The position numbers were made by a program, and so were the translations under genes. 64,000 nucleotides of DNA, taken from assembly GCA_020635905.1 (NCBI GenBank), contig JACJYV010000008.1, forward strand, positions 124,001 through 188,000, written 5' to 3'. The stretch is from Bacteroidia bacterium (GTDB taxonomy: Bacteria > Bacteroidota > Bacteroidia > J057 > JADKCL01). The first letter of the stretch is position 1; every line of letters starts with the position of its first letter. Under the pieces are notes generated by a model. The model searched no databases. It had not been told where the DNA came from and was given only the letters and a program-made list of their open reading frames with translations. This document shows positions 50,689 to 60,199 of the stretch, piece by piece.

Positions 50689-51675
50689 TCAGCCTCCAAT
50701 CCTGACCATGCTGCGGTCAGAAAGCTGTTCGTTCAGGCCTTGAGCATCCTGAAAGTGGGGCAAGCCACCCAATTTTTCTGCTTTATTCTGGAAAGATTCT
50801 ACAATGAGGGGACGGATATCTTCGCTCTTTCGCAAGGCGTTGAGCAGGTCCCATTCGCGGGTGGCAAACAGGCAATTGCGCAGTTTTCCGTCTGCGGTGA
50901 CCCGAATACGGTTGCAGCCTCCGCAAAATGGCGCAGTTACGGTCGAAATGACCGAAAATGTACCCGGATTTCCCTTTACCCGATAAGCTTTGCTGGTATC
51001 GTGGGGCTCGTCGCGCAATTTTTCCACTTCTGCGACCCGTTCAATCTGCTGCAAAATTTCCCCAAACGAAAAAACCTTGTCCATTTCCCATTTATTGCCA
51101 TCAAAAGGCATGAATTCAATGAAACGAACATGGATATTTTCCTCCTGAGTCAGAGCGATAAAATCCAGAATTTCGCCCTCATTGATGCCCTTCATCACCA
51201 CCACGTTCAACTTTACTTTGAAGCCGCGGCGGGTGGCCAGGTTGATGTTTTCCATAACCCGGTCAAACTCATCTCTCAGGGTCAGTTTGTAAAAAATATC
51301 CTTTTTCAGAGAATCAAGGCTGATATTGAGGGACCGCAGCCCAATTTCCTGAAACTGATCCAGGAACTGGTGTAGCAGGATGGCATTGGTGGTAATGGCC
51401 AGTTTCACGGGGAAACGGCTCACCTCCTGGATGATTTCTGCAGCTTCCTGACGAACCAAAGGTTCGCCGCCTGTAAACCTGATTTTATTAACTCCAAATT
51501 CCTCCACAAACACCTTGACCACTTCACGAATTTCCTCAGGGCTGAGGAGCTTGCTTTTATGCATGAAACGGGCATCTTCGGGCATGCAATAGGTGCAGCG
51601 CAGATTACACTTGTCGGTCAGAGACAGACGCAGGTAATCGTGTTTTCGGCCATATCCATCAAGCAACGGCTGCAT
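50689..51675 (-). CDS. moaA: GTP 3',8-cyclase MoaA
   Basis: 328 aa. Radical SAM cluster C23-x3-C27-x2-C30 (CNLRCTYC). The second cluster lies in the C-terminal CGGCNRIRVTADGKLRNCLF region, and the protein ends in the conserved Gly-Gly tail (VRIGG). It makes the first step of molybdenum cofactor synthesis from GTP. moeA begins at the right end of the window, but the two are not in one operon. Confidence 0.97.
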   Translation of the reverse strand: MQPLLDGYGRKHDYLRLSLTDKCNLRCTYCMPEDARFMHKSKLLSPEEIREVVKVFVEEFGVNKIRFTGGEPLVRQEAAEIIQEVSRFPVKLAITTNAILLHQFLDQFQEIGLRSLNISLDSLKKDIFYKLTLRDEFDRVMENINLATRRGFKVKLNVVVMKGINEGEILDFIALTQEENIHVRFIEFMPFDGNKWEMDKVFSFGEILQQIERVAEVEKLRDEPHDTSKAYRVKGNPGTFSVISTVTAPFCGGCNRIRVTADGKLRNCLFATREWDLLNALRKSEDIRPLIVESFQNKAEKLGGLPHFQDAQGLNEQLSDRSMVRIGG

Positions 51676-51741
51676 AAGCGGGGAGCCCGGGCTCCAATTT
51701 TATTCAATGTTAGGCATTGTCATGCCCAATTCCAATCTGTT

Positions 51742-52533
51742 TCAGGCGTTCACAGCCTCAGGACGCGAGATTTTGCCCTCTTCCTCCAGGGTTTTCAGCA
51801 CCAGCAGGGTGCTGGCCACCGTGCCGTAGGTCGGTCCCACAAACCAGCCAATCACAGGAATAAATTCGATCAGGAGGGTGGCAAAACCAAGGCCTGCGGC
51901 CATGGGACGGTGCGCTTTGACCCAGTCAATGGTCTGATCCGTGGAAAATCTTTTTCGCTCCAGGGTATAGTCAATCAGGCCAAAACCAAAGAAATATCCT
52001 GAAATAAACATCCCCAGCACGGGAGCAATGAAACCCACCACGGGGATAAATCCCATGATAAAGACCAGGAAGGTCAAAGGCAATTCTATCAGCAGATTTC
52101 GCAGGTTGATTTTGATCGAGCGGCCAATGTCGTGGAGCATTTCTTTCATGCTGAGATCGGGCGGCTCAATGCCCAGCATTTTTTTCTCAGTGACCTCTGA
52201 AAGATGAGATAAAACGGGGGAAAGCAGGATCAGAACCACGTATTTGTAAGTCAGATAGGCCAATCCCAGCAAAAGCACCCAAAAAAGGACATTAAAGACC
52301 AACTCAACCAAAGTAGCCACCCATTGCCAGAGGTGATTGGTCAGCCATTCTGAAAATGAACTCACAATTCCATGGGCAATGTCATCCACAAAAATCACCC
52401 CCAGGGCTATCAGAAGAGCAAAAAAGAGGAAGCTCATCAGCCCGGGTATGAAAAGGAAGGGCCATAGATTATGCTTAAAAATGACCGTATTGGCCTTTCC
52501 ATAATATTTGATCCCGGTAAAAAAATCTTTCAT
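51742..52533 (-). CDS. EI24/CysZ-like membrane protein
   Basis: 263 aa with 4-6 membrane helices (LWPFLFIPGLMSFLFFALLIALGVIF; LVELVFNVLFWVLLLGLAYLTYKYVVLILLSPVLSHLSE; LPLTFLVFIMGFIPVVGFIAPVLGMFISGYFFGFGLIDYTLERKR). The LSPVLSHLSE and DYTLERK segments are typical of the EI24 domain family, which includes the sulfate permease CysZ. No cys genes are nearby, so the substrate is open. It lies 21 bp after the S8 protease gene. Confidence 0.88.
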   Translation of the reverse strand: MKDFFTGIKYYGKANTVIFKHNLWPFLFIPGLMSFLFFALLIALGVIFVDDIAHGIVSSFSEWLTNHLWQWVATLVELVFNVLFWVLLLGLAYLTYKYVVLILLSPVLSHLSEVTEKKMLGIEPPDLSMKEMLHDIGRSIKINLRNLLIELPLTFLVFIMGFIPVVGFIAPVLGMFISGYFFGFGLIDYTLERKRFSTDQTIDWVKAHRPMAAGLGFATLLIEFIPVIGWFVGPTYGTVASTLLVLKTLEEEGKISRPEAVNA

Positions 52534-52554
52534 AGGTGTGCGTTCGATCAGATT

Positions 52555-54216
52555 TTACTTACGAAGGTCCAGAAGAATAATCTTTTCCTTTCCGTCTTCT
52601 GTACCTACTTTGAGGTGGTGTTTTCCACGTTCAAGTCTCAGATTGGAAAAAGTCCAGGTGCCATCCGTGCCCGTTTTTGAAGGGTCCACAGGAAAATAAT
52701 CCTTCTCCCCAACCCTTTTCAGGTAAACCGTTTTGATGGGCGAACACCCTTTGCAGGGTTCGAGGATAAACCAGGGAAAGTGGGTATCAGATTCGGGGAT
52801 AAAAATGGTGAGATTGGGACCGCCATTGGCTTTATCCAGATCCATTTGGGTGAGGAGAGAGTCAGCCACCCGTCCGTTGGGAATGCCGTAACCATAGAGG
52901 CTGTCGGGCTGATTCTGGCGGTTTCCACTGAGGCGAATGGCTTCCATGATTTCGAAATTATTGCGCTCTGGGTGTCCCTGTATCAGGCAGGCCGCCAGGC
53001 CTGCGACCAGGGGAGCAGCATAGCTGGTGCCATTGCTGTACCAGATACGGCCGCCTTTGCCTACCACAGCCGTACGGCTGCCCATGGCCACCACTTCAGG
53101 TTTCATGCGCCCGTCTGCGGTCGGGCCAACTGAAGAAAAGGCAGAATGCCGCCCCAGGCTGTCCACAGAGCCAATGCAGAGCACGCTGTCGCCATCGCAG
53201 GGTACGTTGATCCGTCGCCAGGCTGACCAGCCTTCATTGCCTGCGCTGGTGGTGACCAGGATGCCGCGTGCGGCAGCCAGATCCGCAGCCCGGGTGATGA
53301 CAGAAGTGTTACCGTCCAGTTGCTCGAAGCTGTAATTTTCCTCCGCAGCATCAAACGAATTATAGCCCAGGGAAGTGTGAATGATGTCCACCCCAATGGA
53401 GTCGGCCCATTCCATACCTTCCACCCAGTTGTATTCCTCCTGGCGGCTTTCAGAATCTGTGACTTCCGTGCGGCCCAGGATAAAGGTGGTGTGCGGGGCC
53501 GTACCCACCATTTTTCCAGGCTGATTGGCCCCAATCACAGAAAGCACACACAGTCCGTGGTGGCTGTCCTGAAAGAGGGTGGTATCATGATCGACGAAGT
53601 CGTAGTAATGTGTGATGCGGCCATCTGCCCAGAGGGAATCAAAGGCTGCCAGGGTATCAACCCGAAAAAATCCTGCGTCGAAAATGGCCATGGTCACGCC
53701 TTTGCCGGTCAGGCCTTTGGCATGGAGGTAAGGCACGCCCAGCATTTGATTTTGCCACCTGGCCACCCCGTACTGGAAGGGACCGGGGCTGTCATGGTCA
53801 TTGGAGATATCATTTGGAGGGGGGAGGGAAACAGATTCGCCAGCCTGGGCCGTGGTGATGCGGGCCACGGGGCGAATGCCTTTGACGAAGGAAAATTTTT
53901 CCAGCAATTCCTTTGGATCGTCCTGGGTGGCGACTGCCACCGCGTTGAGCCATTTGGATTTTCCCACCACTTCATAGCCAGCCTCGCGCAGGGTTCGCAC
54001 GTATTGTTGGCTGACCGGCAGGTCAGAAAATGTGATTTTCAGACCCATTTTTTCCCGCTTTTGCCAGCTTGCTTCGCTCAGGAGGGTTTCCGGGTGTCGG
54101 GCAAATTCAGCGGCCTCGGGGCCTTTGTCCGAGAAAAATACCCAGAAATTTCCCTGGCCGAAGGCCGGGAGGGCCAAAATTGTGCTCAGAAGCACGATCA
54201 GAGGAACATTTCGCAT
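52555..54216 (-). CDS. Secreted subtilisin-family (S8) serine protease without T9SS domain
   Basis: 553 aa from the ATG at 54216 (a GTG two codons earlier is less likely). Signal peptide MRNVPLIVLLSTILALPAFG, a prodomain-like N-part, then the S8 domain with D180 (MAIFDAGFF), H220 (DSHHGLCV), N327 (SAGNE) and S398 (NGTSYAAP). The ~90-residue C-terminus forms a short Ig-like sandwich (LERGKHHLKVGTEDGKEKIILLDL) instead of a sorting domain, so it is probably periplasmic or surface-exposed by another route. Confidence 0.93.
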   Translation of the reverse strand: MRNVPLIVLLSTILALPAFGQGNFWVFFSDKGPEAAEFARHPETLLSEASWQKREKMGLKITFSDLPVSQQYVRTLREAGYEVVGKSKWLNAVAVATQDDPKELLEKFSFVKGIRPVARITTAQAGESVSLPPPNDISNDHDSPGPFQYGVARWQNQMLGVPYLHAKGLTGKGVTMAIFDAGFFRVDTLAAFDSLWADGRITHYYDFVDHDTTLFQDSHHGLCVLSVIGANQPGKMVGTAPHTTFILGRTEVTDSESRQEEYNWVEGMEWADSIGVDIIHTSLGYNSFDAAEENYSFEQLDGNTSVITRAADLAAARGILVTTSAGNEGWSAWRRINVPCDGDSVLCIGSVDSLGRHSAFSSVGPTADGRMKPEVVAMGSRTAVVGKGGRIWYSNGTSYAAPLVAGLAACLIQGHPERNNFEIMEAIRLSGNRQNQPDSLYGYGIPNGRVADSLLTQMDLDKANGGPNLTIFIPESDTHFPWFILEPCKGCSPIKTVYLKRVGEKDYFPVDPSKTGTDGTWTFSNLRLERGKHHLKVGTEDGKEKIILLDLRK

Positions 54217-54448
54217 GCACACAATTTACGGATTCAAAACGTGGTTTAAAATCCAGGCTTTCAGATTTGTACTGAAAATTGGGCTTCAGGGTTGTGAAAG
54301 GAGGGATAATGGGAGGATTTTGGGGGGAATCTGGTTCCGTTTATCCCAATCCCCCTGCCCTGACTTGCGGAATTGATTTTTTCATTGAAGCCAATCAGGC
54401 CCCAAATAAACCCAGACCCAATTTTCAGATCAGATAAGGAATTCGGGA

Positions 54449-55078
54449 TTAAAATTCTCCTGTAAGGTCCTCTGCATCCTCCAGAGGAGTCAATCCGCGG
54501 GATAGAAGTGACTGATTCAGAGCACGCAACAGGGCAAACTGATCATCAGTTTCCAGGAATTTGGGAGGAATTACTTTTTTGGATTTGCCCAGCATCAGCC
54601 AGATTTCCTCACCCCTGATTTTAAGGCCTGAAAAGGCAGAAAAATTCAGTTTGAAATGGCCCAAGGCAAGCCGCACCTCAATATTATCTTCGGTCAGGAG
54701 CACTCCTGTGCGGGGGCGAAGGAAAGGAATGGAGGCCCAAAGGGCGCCCAGGGTGGCGAGCCCATATCCGTGATCCGTCAGGCCTGTGAGCTGTGTGGAA
54801 AGGCCAATTATCATAAAAAATGCACCCAGAATCCAGAAAGTAGTGCGGAATTCGCCAAAAGACTGAGACGGGAAGAAGAGATTTCCCTGAATTTTCCTCA
54901 AAATTTTCTCACGTACTCTTTCCAGTATCCAACCCAGCGCCACCAGGGAAAAGCTTACCAAAAATAAGAAAGGCATGATCTCCGCAAAGGAATCGACATT
55001 TTGAACCACCAAAAATCCGAACCACACCAGAAACAGCACGTGAAAAAATTTGCCAATTCCTTTGAGAAAGCCAGCCAT
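54449..55078 (-). CDS. Membrane protein of unknown function, 209 aa
   Basis: Four hydrophobic segments in the first ~120 residues (FFHVLFLVWFGFLVVQ, IMPFLFLVSFSLVALGWIL, TTFWILGAFFMIIGLSTQL, LATLGALWASIPFL), then a soluble tail with a PH-like look (TGVLLTEDNIEVRLALGHFKLNFSAFSGLKI). The start is 29 bp after the stop of the TIR-STAND gene on the same strand, so the two may be co-transcribed. Its role there is unknown. Confidence 0.75.
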   Translation of the reverse strand: MAGFLKGIGKFFHVLFLVWFGFLVVQNVDSFAEIMPFLFLVSFSLVALGWILERVREKILRKIQGNLFFPSQSFGEFRTTFWILGAFFMIIGLSTQLTGLTDHGYGLATLGALWASIPFLRPRTGVLLTEDNIEVRLALGHFKLNFSAFSGLKIRGEEIWLMLGKSKKVIPPKFLETDDQFALLRALNQSLLSRGLTPLEDAEDLTGEF

Positions 55079-55107
55079 ACTTTTTTATCAACGGGATTAA
55101 AGGCGCA

Positions 55108-57852
55108 TTATTGATTGCTTTCCCCATAAATGGCGACCAAATCTTCCAGATCGTCCATCAATTCCCTGACTTGTTCCCAGTAGGGGTGAGATTTTCCGTA
55201 AACCTTTTCATTGGAGGCCAGGGCCATGCCCAGATATTTACGGGCGCGGGTCAGGAACCCCCTGCCCATCAGCACCTTACCTTCATTGATGAGAAAAGGA
55301 GTCATGGCTGGATCGTTGGAGGAATATTCTTCAAAGGCCGCCTTGATTGCTTCCTCCTGCTGGTTGCTGGCCTCCTCCAGAAGCTTTCCAGCCTCTTCCT
55401 TTTGGGTGGGCAGCAAGACCAGATTGGCGTAGTCAGTTTTGGCCACCGCGAGATCTGAGTTCACCTTGGCAATATAGGGATGATTTGGATTTTGATTGGT
55501 GTAATTCAGCTTATTAGACTCAAGGGCTTGCTTCAGCAGGTCTATGCCAGTCTGGAAATGTTCCATTTCGATCAGTATGTTGCCCAGGTTGTACTGGCAG
55601 CGGGCCGTTCGGGGATGAGTTGGGCCATAATTGACCAGGGTAGAATCCAGGGATTCCTGAAACAACTTTCGGGCTTTGCGAAAATTGCTTAAATCCTGGT
55701 ACAAATTGGCCAGGCGCAATTTGGATTTGGCAATGAAACGGTGGTGAGGATTGCTTCCAAATCGCTTTTGGTTCAGCCTGAGAACGTCTTTCAGCAAATC
55801 GCGGGCCGTTTTGAAATCACCCAATGCCCGATAAACCCGGGCCAGATTGGCCTGGACAAAGGTCACGTACGGATGGTCAGGGGGAAATTCAACCCGATTC
55901 AGGTTCAGGGCCTCCTGCTGAAGTTTGAGGGCATCCTGAAATTTACCTTTGCTGTAAAGGACCTTGGCCATGTAGGCTTTGCCCCGTCCCACAAACTTGG
56001 GATCGTTTTTCTCAAAATCGAGCTTTTCATACGTATCCAAAGATTCCTCCAACAATACTTCTCCCTCTTCATGCTGACCCGTTTCATGCAAAATTTGCCC
56101 CAAATGATATTTGGCTGAAGCTATTTCAGGACTGTTTGGGGGATATTCTTTGAGAGAAATTTCAAAAACCTTCTGAAAATACTTGACCGCTTCAAGATAG
56201 CGGCCATGCCTTTGGTGGTGATAACCCAGGTGTTTGCAGACCTGAATCACCCAGGGAATATCATTTGATTCATTGACCAGTTTTTCTGCGTGAGGTAAAA
56301 CCCATTCCAGGGTATAATAAGAGTCCTCGTCCTCGGGATTCCGGGTGCGGGCCATGGCCTTTTCCACCGCCTGAAAGGTCGCTTTGGGCAGCTTGCTGTT
56401 GCGCGGAATGCGGGCACGCACATAGGCCGACATGAGGGGATGGGCATAAAGCAGTGGGCAATCAGGTCCTTCCTGGATCTCGACCAAAGACAGGTTGGCC
56501 AGGTCAGTGGCATTTTCGCGAAAAGGGTCAGAGAGAATGTTTCCAGGCTTATAATCGAGAATTTCTTTGAGCAATTTTTCGGGCACGGGCGCGGGAGCCA
56601 ACAGGGACATGGTGCGAAGGATTTTTTCCGCTGCGTCGTTATCCAATTGCTTGAGCAGCAATTCAAAAGAGGAAACAATGGATTTCTCGTGGCCTGTGGG
56701 CAAATCAGAAAAATATTTTTCTGAAAAAGTGCTCAGGGCATGCATTTCGCCTTCTGCCTCAATGGCTTCCAATAATTTGGAAAGAGATAGTCCATTATTG
56801 GCATTCAGGCGAAGAAAGTTGCGGATCAATTCCAGGGCGAGGGGAAGCCCGCCCATCATTCTCACCAGCTTTTTGGCGACCCCCATTTCACTTTCTGCAA
56901 TTTTGTGTTCACCCCGGGAAATGAGTTGAATCCCTTCCTCTTCGTTGAAATTTTCCAGTCGCATGACCGGCAGGGTGTTATTTTCAAGTCCACGGGTGGT
57001 AATCAACACACGAATATCGTCCATGCCTCCAGGCAGCCAATCCTCTAATTTGGTTTGCTCGTCGTCAAGGCCATCCAGGATCACCAATTCGGGGGGCGTA
57101 CCAATCAGAAAATTCCATAATTGGGCCAATTCGTCGGGAGACTCCTGGAAGGCTTTGCCTTCCTGACCTGTAAATTTCCGCAGGGCTCTGACCAAAGCGG
57201 ACTTGCCTCCGTTGGCTTCCACCCAGATCACTCCACCCGGAAAAAAGCGGGTTGCATACCTGTAGGCATAGGCTACGGCCACCTGGGTTTTTCCCACTCC
57301 CGCCATCCCCTGAATGACCACCACAGGCTCTTTTTGGAGAGTTTTGTGCAGGTCCAGAATGAATTTTCGCCTTCCCACAAAAGACTCTCTCAAAGGTTTG
57401 TGAGGCATAATTGAGCCATCTGGAAGGGGTTGTGGTGGAGGAAGATCGTCTTCATCCTCACCCGTGAGCGCAGCAAGGATTTCTGGGTAGCCATCATCCA
57501 GACTGCGGTTGCGAAAATCAATGTATTTGATGTCTGAAAGCAGGGTGGGAATCTCAGCATCGTGGAGGTAAACAGGCAAAAGTCTTTTGCCTGTTCCGCG
57601 GGAAAGAGCGCTCATGAGCACAGTTTCCCACTCTGTGCTTCCCCAGTTTGACTCGAAATAATCGGGCGAATAGACGCAAATAAAGACCTCAAACTCATCC
57701 AGAGCCTGGCGCAATCTCTCTACAATACTTTCACCCGCCCTGATCGACTCTTTGTCGAAAAAAGTTTCGATACCATCCGCTTTCAGCTTTTGGTTTAATT
57801 GTTCAACAAAAGGTTTGTCAACACTGCTGTGACTGAGGAAAACTTTGGTCAT
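55108..57852 (-). CDS. TIR-NB-ARC-TPR (STAND) protein, NLR-like
   Basis: 914 aa from the ATG at 57852 (an upstream TTG at 57882 is rejected because the TIR starts right at MTKVFLSHSS). TIR domain ~1-130 with the S-x-W-x3-E pattern, S68/W70/E74, where E74 is the expected NAD+-cleaving glutamate. NB-ARC ATPase follows: Walker A GMAGVGKT (182-189), Walker B VILDGLDD (~257-264), ITTR (284-287) and GLPL (MGGLPLALELI). The C-terminal ~350 residues are kinesin-light-chain-like TPRs of ~42 aa. Such proteins act as NAD+-depleting antiphage sensors; that role is inferred from architecture. Confidence 0.93.
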   Translation of the reverse strand: MTKVFLSHSSVDKPFVEQLNQKLKADGIETFFDKESIRAGESIVERLRQALDEFEVFICVYSPDYFESNWGSTEWETVLMSALSRGTGKRLLPVYLHDAEIPTLLSDIKYIDFRNRSLDDGYPEILAALTGEDEDDLPPPQPLPDGSIMPHKPLRESFVGRRKFILDLHKTLQKEPVVVIQGMAGVGKTQVAVAYAYRYATRFFPGGVIWVEANGGKSALVRALRKFTGQEGKAFQESPDELAQLWNFLIGTPPELVILDGLDDEQTKLEDWLPGGMDDIRVLITTRGLENNTLPVMRLENFNEEEGIQLISRGEHKIAESEMGVAKKLVRMMGGLPLALELIRNFLRLNANNGLSLSKLLEAIEAEGEMHALSTFSEKYFSDLPTGHEKSIVSSFELLLKQLDNDAAEKILRTMSLLAPAPVPEKLLKEILDYKPGNILSDPFRENATDLANLSLVEIQEGPDCPLLYAHPLMSAYVRARIPRNSKLPKATFQAVEKAMARTRNPEDEDSYYTLEWVLPHAEKLVNESNDIPWVIQVCKHLGYHHQRHGRYLEAVKYFQKVFEISLKEYPPNSPEIASAKYHLGQILHETGQHEEGEVLLEESLDTYEKLDFEKNDPKFVGRGKAYMAKVLYSKGKFQDALKLQQEALNLNRVEFPPDHPYVTFVQANLARVYRALGDFKTARDLLKDVLRLNQKRFGSNPHHRFIAKSKLRLANLYQDLSNFRKARKLFQESLDSTLVNYGPTHPRTARCQYNLGNILIEMEHFQTGIDLLKQALESNKLNYTNQNPNHPYIAKVNSDLAVAKTDYANLVLLPTQKEEAGKLLEEASNQQEEAIKAAFEEYSSNDPAMTPFLINEGKVLMGRGFLTRARKYLGMALASNEKVYGKSHPYWEQVRELMDDLEDLVAIYGESNQ

Positions 57853-57978
57853 GGAGGGTAAAATCAGCTTTCGTGCAGGCAATTTAGGAATAATTCAGTC
57901 TGAAAAGAACAGCATTCAGGGGGAAAATCCGTGAGCTTAAGTGTTGAGTCGAAATACTTTTCGCTTTAACTCTCCAGC

Positions 57979-58030
57979 ATTATAAGTGGCCAAATCTGAT
58001 GATAACAATGCACTTTTGGCTATTTATAAT
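57979..58030. repeat. 52-bp imperfect palindrome, copy A
   Basis: Left arm ATTATAAGTGGCCAAATC (57979-57996), 14-bp variable centre, right arm CACTTTTGGCTATTTATAAT (58011-58030). One of six copies at 57.9-60.25 kb. 198 bp of non-coding DNA separates it from copy B. Confidence 0.88.
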
Positions 58031-58228
58031 TAAAACAAGTACTCAAAAAATGCCTGGAAAACAGGATCAGATTAGGGTATAAAGCGGTATTAGTGACCTT
58101 TTGAGGAAAGTCGTTGCGAATTGGGAGGAGAAAATGCCAAAGGTGAAATGTTCATTTTCACCCGTATTGATCAGGTCAATTTCACTGACAAATTGTCCTC
58201 CTGATGAAATTCAATTGATCAACACACA

Positions 58229-58280
58229 ATTATAAGCGGCCAAAACTCAATTAAAATACCCACATTTGGCCACTAATAAT
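58229..58280. repeat. 52-bp imperfect palindrome, copy B
   Basis: Left arm ATTATAAGCGGCCAAAAC, 14-bp centre, right arm CACATTTGGCCACTAATAAT. It ends 8 bp from the stop codon of the ATPase gene. Confidence 0.88.
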
Positions 58281-58287
58281 CACTCTC

Positions 58288-59706
58288 CTATTGAAATAAA
58301 CAATCCATAGTAACCTGGCTATGAACTATTTCCAGGCTATATGGATTAGGTGTAACTCCGAATGTTGTGACCATGGTAAAGAAAATACTTTTTCGGGGAT
58401 GGCTATTCGATCTGAAGAGGCCTATTTTCTTTCTCATTTCTGCATTTTCCTTTTTGTCAATGGTGTAGGGACCGCTATAAAATTTCATTTCGCACAAATT
58501 CACCACATTATCGGCCCGGTCAATTATCAGGTCGATTTGCGCTCCTTTTTCTTCTCCTTTGATGCTCCATCCATAGCTTCTGGAAAGCACTCCCGCAATC
58601 CCCAGTTCAGCTTTTATCTGCTGAATATGCTTTAGACAAACGGTCTCAAAGCTGAATCCTGACCAGCTTTTGTAACTCTGACTGTTGAATTGTTTCAACC
58701 AGGTTCCGCTTTCTCTGGAAGTCTGATTTTCGATGAATTTGAGGTAAAACAGGGCGTATTCGTCGCTCAGAAAATAAAGTGCATCCTTCTTTACCCTGCC
58801 AAAAGCAGTGTATTTCTCGATAAATCCTGATTCTTCCAGTTCTGCCAAAGTCCGGGTCAGGCGGCCACCTGACGGAATTTTACTTTTGGCGGAAATTTCA
58901 CTTCTGGTCAGTCCTTTTCTCGATTTGGCCAGGGCCCTTATGATGGTCGTGTGGCGGTCGGGGTGATCAAAGAGAGAGGCAAATACGTCCAGAAACTCTG
59001 TTGCAAGAGGAGCATCGCGGGCAAAACACAGGCGATCAATCGCCTGAGGCACACTTTCCCCCACCGTCAGGTACTCGAGGTACTGCGGGATGCCACCCAG
59101 AGCCATATAAACCTGAAGCACGTCGTAATTCGACCAACTGACTCCGTTGCTGAGCAGAAATTGTTTGGTTTCAGCCAGATTAAATGGCAGCAGACGGATC
59201 CTTTTGGTCACCCTGTTATACAGGCCGCCCCGATTGCGAATGACGTTTTTGACCATGTATGCCGCCGCGGAACCACAAATGACTACCACCATATCCCTCC
59301 TGGAACTGGCAAAACTGTTCCAGAAATTTTCAAATGCCATCAGAAATTTGGACCTGCGGCCGGCCAGCCAGGGAAATTCGTCAATGAAAATGACTTTTTT
59401 ACTCTTGCCTTTTTGCTGGTTGATGAACTTTCCAAGCTGAACAAATGCTTCCAGCCAGCTTTTGGGTCGTTTTAGTTCAAAACCTTTCTGAGATAATTTC
59501 TGTTGGAAATTTTCCAGTTGGTCATGCATGGTGGCATTATGCAATCCACTGAGTTCAAACAAAATCTGGCCCTGAAAAAACTGCCTGATCAAATAGGTTT
59601 TTCCCACCCTTCTGCGTCCAAAAACAGCCACCAGCTCAGATTTGTCTGAAGCCATGGCCATTTCCAGTTGCTTTACTTCATAATCACGTCCAACTAAATT
59701 GCCCAT
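58288..59706 (-). CDS. Archaeal-type AAA+ ATPase with C-terminal DUF234/PD-(D/E)xK-like domain
   Basis: 472 aa. The N-terminal P-loop ATPase has Walker A GRRRVGKT (30-37), Walker B VIFIDEF (105-111) and SSAAAYMVK-type sensor residues. A winged-helix follows (LTRSEISAKSKIPSGGRLTRTLAELEESGFIEKY). The C-terminal part carries AQIDLIIDR...NLCEMKF, a PD-(D/E)xK-like D...ExK pattern typical of DUF234. The family (COG1672-like) is common in archaea and patchy in bacteria; no function is established. The gene is tightly bracketed by palindrome copies B (8 bp after the stop) and C (9 bp before the start). Confidence 0.88.
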   Translation of the reverse strand: MGNLVGRDYEVKQLEMAMASDKSELVAVFGRRRVGKTYLIRQFFQGQILFELSGLHNATMHDQLENFQQKLSQKGFELKRPKSWLEAFVQLGKFINQQKGKSKKVIFIDEFPWLAGRRSKFLMAFENFWNSFASSRRDMVVVICGSAAAYMVKNVIRNRGGLYNRVTKRIRLLPFNLAETKQFLLSNGVSWSNYDVLQVYMALGGIPQYLEYLTVGESVPQAIDRLCFARDAPLATEFLDVFASLFDHPDRHTTIIRALAKSRKGLTRSEISAKSKIPSGGRLTRTLAELEESGFIEKYTAFGRVKKDALYFLSDEYALFYLKFIENQTSRESGTWLKQFNSQSYKSWSGFSFETVCLKHIQQIKAELGIAGVLSRSYGWSIKGEEKGAQIDLIIDRADNVVNLCEMKFYSGPYTIDKKENAEMRKKIGLFRSNSHPRKSIFFTMVTTFGVTPNPYSLEIVHSQVTMDCLFQ

Positions 59707-59715
59707 TATTGATCA

Positions 59716-59767
59716 ATTATAAGTGGCCAAATCTACATATTTTTATTTATTTCTGGCCACTTATGCT
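59716..59767. repeat. 52-bp imperfect palindrome, copy C
   Basis: Left arm ATTATAAGTGGCCAAATC, centre, right arm TATTTCTGGCCACTTATGCT. Begins 9 bp upstream of the ATPase start codon, overlapping the likely promoter. Confidence 0.88.
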
Positions 59768-59866
59768 TAAAATCAATCATAATGGACATGAGGAAAGTCC
59801 CTGTTAGGCTTCAGGAAGTCACTTTGGATTAAATCCTGCTTTATCAGATTTTTCATCTCCATATCC

Positions 59867-59918
59867 ATTATAAGTGGCCAAATCTCTAATAAAAATCTCA
59901 CTTTTGGCCAATTATTAT
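59867..59918. repeat. 52-bp imperfect palindrome, copy D
   Basis: Left arm ATTATAAGTGGCCAAATC, centre, right arm CACTTTTGGCCAATTATTAT. It lies 99 bp from copy C; the DNA between shows nothing else. Confidence 0.88.
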
Positions 59919-60028
59919 ACAATCAGAAAGCCAGATTTCTCCCAAAAGACGACCTAAAACCCTTAAAAACCCAACCTGGCCCATATTTCATTTTCACCTC
60001 TCCAACTAGATTCACGCCAAATGCATCC

Positions 60029-60080
60029 ATTATAAGTGGCCAAATCCCCCCATTCTTCTCCTCTTTTGGCTGAATAAACT
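60029..60080. repeat. 52-bp imperfect palindrome, copy E (right arm decayed)
   Basis: Left arm ATTATAAGTGGCCAAATC is intact; the right arm CTCTTTTGGCTGAATAAACT is degenerate. 110 bp from copy D. Confidence 0.8.
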
Positions 60081-60199
60081 ACAAATCCATGGCATTTGAC
60101 CTGCTCTAACCAGTTGAATCCTCCTGCTAAACCATGGGAAACGCAAATTAAGCCACTGGCTTTCTACCAAATCCTGAAAGATAAATCATCTCCTATATT

